Assembly (NCBI GenBank): GCA_905612515.1
Contig: CAJQSI010000032.1
Span: forward strand, 1 to 55,712
Reading direction: 5' to 3'
Source of the DNA: an uncultured Opitutales bacterium
GTDB lineage: Bacteria > Verrucomicrobiota > Verrucomicrobiia > Opitutales > Seribacteraceae
DNA length: 55,712 nt
Shown one piece after another: positions 54,362 through 55,712 of this stretch; the stretch's first letter is position 1, and each line of letters opens with the position of its first letter. Below the pieces are notes generated by a model. It was not told the origin of the DNA. It did not search any database and was given only the letters and a program-made list of their open reading frames with translations. The translations under genes were made by a program, and so were the position numbers.

Positions 54362-55712
54362 CTATGCGAAGAGAGGATTGGTGATTTCGGCGTCGATACC
54401 AAATTTGTCGATGGCTTCTGAGACGAGACTCTTTTCCACATCGCCTCGCTTAGATAACTCATGCAAGGCGGCAACTACAACGTATGATGCGTTAACCTCA
54501 AAGTGACGACGCAAGTTTGGGCGACTGTCGGAACGACCGAAACCATCCGTCCCCAGAACCTTGTATGAGGAACCGGGAAGGTAGGGTCTGATTTGTTCGG
54601 CGTGATTCTTGATGTAATCAGTCGACGCGATGGCAGGCTCTTCCCCCAGAATGTCTGTCACATAAGCGGAACGGGGTTCGGCTTCGGGATGGAGCATATT
54701 GTAACGGGCTACCTCCTGTCCGTCTCGAGCGAGCTCGTTGAACGAGGTTACGCTGAAAACGTCGGATGCTATCTGGTATTCCTCGCTCAAGATTTCGGAT
54801 GCCTTGATTACCTCGTTTAGAATTGTGCCTGAGCCCAGTAGTTGGACCTTCGACTTTTCACCATCGTGGCTTAGCAATTTGTATATCCCCCGCCGAATTC
54901 CTTCCTCCACCCCATCGGGCATGGCCGGCTGATGATAATTTTCGTTCATCAGGGTGAGGTAGTAAAAAACGTTCTCTTGATCCGGTCCGTACATGCGTCT
55001 CAAGCCATCTTGAAGAATTACCGCCAGCTCGAACGAGAATGTGGGGTCGTAGGCTATGCAATTGGGAATGGTGGAAGCCAAAACGTGGCTGTGGCCGTCC
55101 TCGTGTTGGAGACCTTCGCCATTTAGGGTGGTTCGCCCTGCGGTTGCTCCCAAGAGAAAACCTCGAGCTTGCTGGTCGCCCGCTAGCCAAGCCATGTCTC
55201 CAACGCGCTGAAAGCCGAACATGGAATAATAAATGTAAAAGGGCACCATGGGCAGGTCGTTAGTGCTGTAGCTAGTTGCCGCGGCAACCCAGGAAGACAT
55301 AGCTCCCATTTCGTTGATGCCTTCCTGTAGCACCTGCCCAGTGAGGTCTTCCTTGTAGTAAGAAACGGCGTCCCGATCCTGAGGGACGTAGTTTTGTCCA
55401 TGTGGATTGTAGATTCCGATTTGACGGAACAGACCTTCCATGCCGAAGGTTCTGGCTTCGTCCGCGACTATGGGTACGACCCGATCGCCGATAGCATCAT
55501 CCTTCAACAGAATATTGAGGGCCCGTACGAAAGCCAAGGTGGTCGAAATTTCTCTTTTTTGCTCGCCCAGCAGGGATTCAAAGGTCTCAAGAGCCGGCAT
55601 TTGCAAATCGCCCGAAAAACGAGTGTTCCTGCTCGGCACGTATCCGCCAAGCTCTTTCCTTCGAGAATGCAGATACTTGTGTTCGGTAGAACCTTCTTCC
55701 AGTTGAAGATAT
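54362..55712 (-). CDS. aceE: Pyruvate dehydrogenase E1, homodimeric type (partial)
   Basis: Only the C-terminal ~450 residues are visible; the frame runs off the right edge and no start lies in the window. Strong matches to E. coli AceE include IVADEARTFGMEGLFRQIGI, the YSTNDLPMVPFYIYYSMFGF region, the active-site histidines in TLNGEGLQHEDGHSHVLAST, and YVVVAALHELSKRGDV. This is the thiamine-diphosphate enzyme that decarboxylates pyruvate and acetylates the lipoyl groups of AceF. The single-chain type (about 890 aa in E. coli) differs from the alpha/beta E1 of many bacteria. It is upstream of aceF in the same operon. Confidence 0.95.
   Translation of the reverse strand, partial: YLQLEEGSTEHKYLHSRRKELGGYVPSRNTRFSGDLQMPALETFESLLGEQKREISTTLAFVRALNILLKDDAIGDRVVPIVADEARTFGMEGLFRQIGIYNPHGQNYVPQDRDAVSYYKEDLTGQVLQEGINEMGAMSSWVAAATSYSTNDLPMVPFYIYYSMFGFQRVGDMAWLAGDQQARGFLLGATAGRTTLNGEGLQHEDGHSHVLASTIPNCIAYDPTFSFELAVILQDGLRRMYGPDQENVFYYLTLMNENYHQPAMPDGVEEGIRRGIYKLLSHDGEKSKVQLLGSGTILNEVIKASEILSEEYQIASDVFSVTSFNELARDGQEVARYNMLHPEAEPRSAYVTDILGEEPAIASTDYIKNHAEQIRPYLPGSSYKVLGTDGFGRSDSRPNLRRHFEVNASYVVVAALHELSKRGDVEKSLVSEAIDKFGIDAEITNPLFA

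Noticed and set aside
1-55712. CRISPR array, tRNA, rRNA, transposase or integrase genes
   Set aside because: I looked for regular spacer repeats, cloverleaf-like sequences and DDE or tyrosine recombinase motifs and found none that I could support.

Overview
The window looks like the chromosome of a Gram-negative bacterium of the Planctomycetota-Verrucomicrobiota-Chlamydiota group, most likely a Verrucomicrobiota member. This is inferred from gene families only. It holds a cluster of large secreted proteins with planctomycete-type cytochrome c, DUF1549/DUF1553, DUF1501, PPC and WD40 domains, several Tat-type Gfo/Idh/MocA oxidoreductases, an SHD1-domain protein, LRR-like and MORN proteins. It also encodes an E. 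coli-like homodimeric pyruvate dehydrogenase and a proton-translocating transhydrogenase. I saw no rRNA, tRNA, insertion sequence or CRISPR array.

Left part (1-11.6 kb): a flagellin-like protein, a MORN-repeat lipoprotein, a TPR protein overlapping a GspG-like pseudopilin, a serine protease fused to SirB1/transglutaminase-like and TPR parts, a Tat-exported oxidoreductase, a diheme beta-propeller protein, and an SHD1 plus transglutaminase-like protein. From 11.6 to 21.5 kb a four-gene minus-strand cluster (DUF1501, TIG/PPC, DUF1549/DUF1553 cytochrome, WD40 cytochrome with a long coiled coil) looks like one periplasmic/envelope module. At 21.7-25.6 kb three overlapping genes encode a small ribbon-helix-helix-like protein, an MscS channel with a cyclic-nucleotide-binding domain, and a secretin. 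This possible two-membrane conduit is the best candidate here for an undescribed system.

From about 25.65 to 42.2 kb lies an accessory island. It starts with a palindromic repeat and a twice-frameshifted relic of a T7-gp4/Twinkle-like primase, then a WYL regulator, small genes, an LRR-like protein and an LRR relic. A tightly coupled recC-recB-recD-sbcD-sbcC operon follows. Immediately downstream is the 3' third of an AddA-like helicase-nuclease gene with its 5' part missing. This suggests that an ancestral AddAB-type end-processing gene was cut, and perhaps functionally replaced, when the RecBCD-SbcCD block arrived.

Right part (43.7-55.7 kb): an unrecognised 181-aa protein; a membrane-anchored cyclic-nucleotide-binding-like protein that lacks the usual phosphate-binding arginine; a second Tat oxidoreductase; a DJ-1/PfpI protein; pntA-pntB; and, convergent to them, the aceE-aceF-lpdA pyruvate dehydrogenase operon, with aceE running off the window. 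CTTG/CAAG inverted motifs precede the RHH-channel-secretin operon, the 181-aa gene and the cyclic-nucleotide-binding-like gene, hinting at shared regulation. All family names come from reading the translations by eye; no database search was possible.
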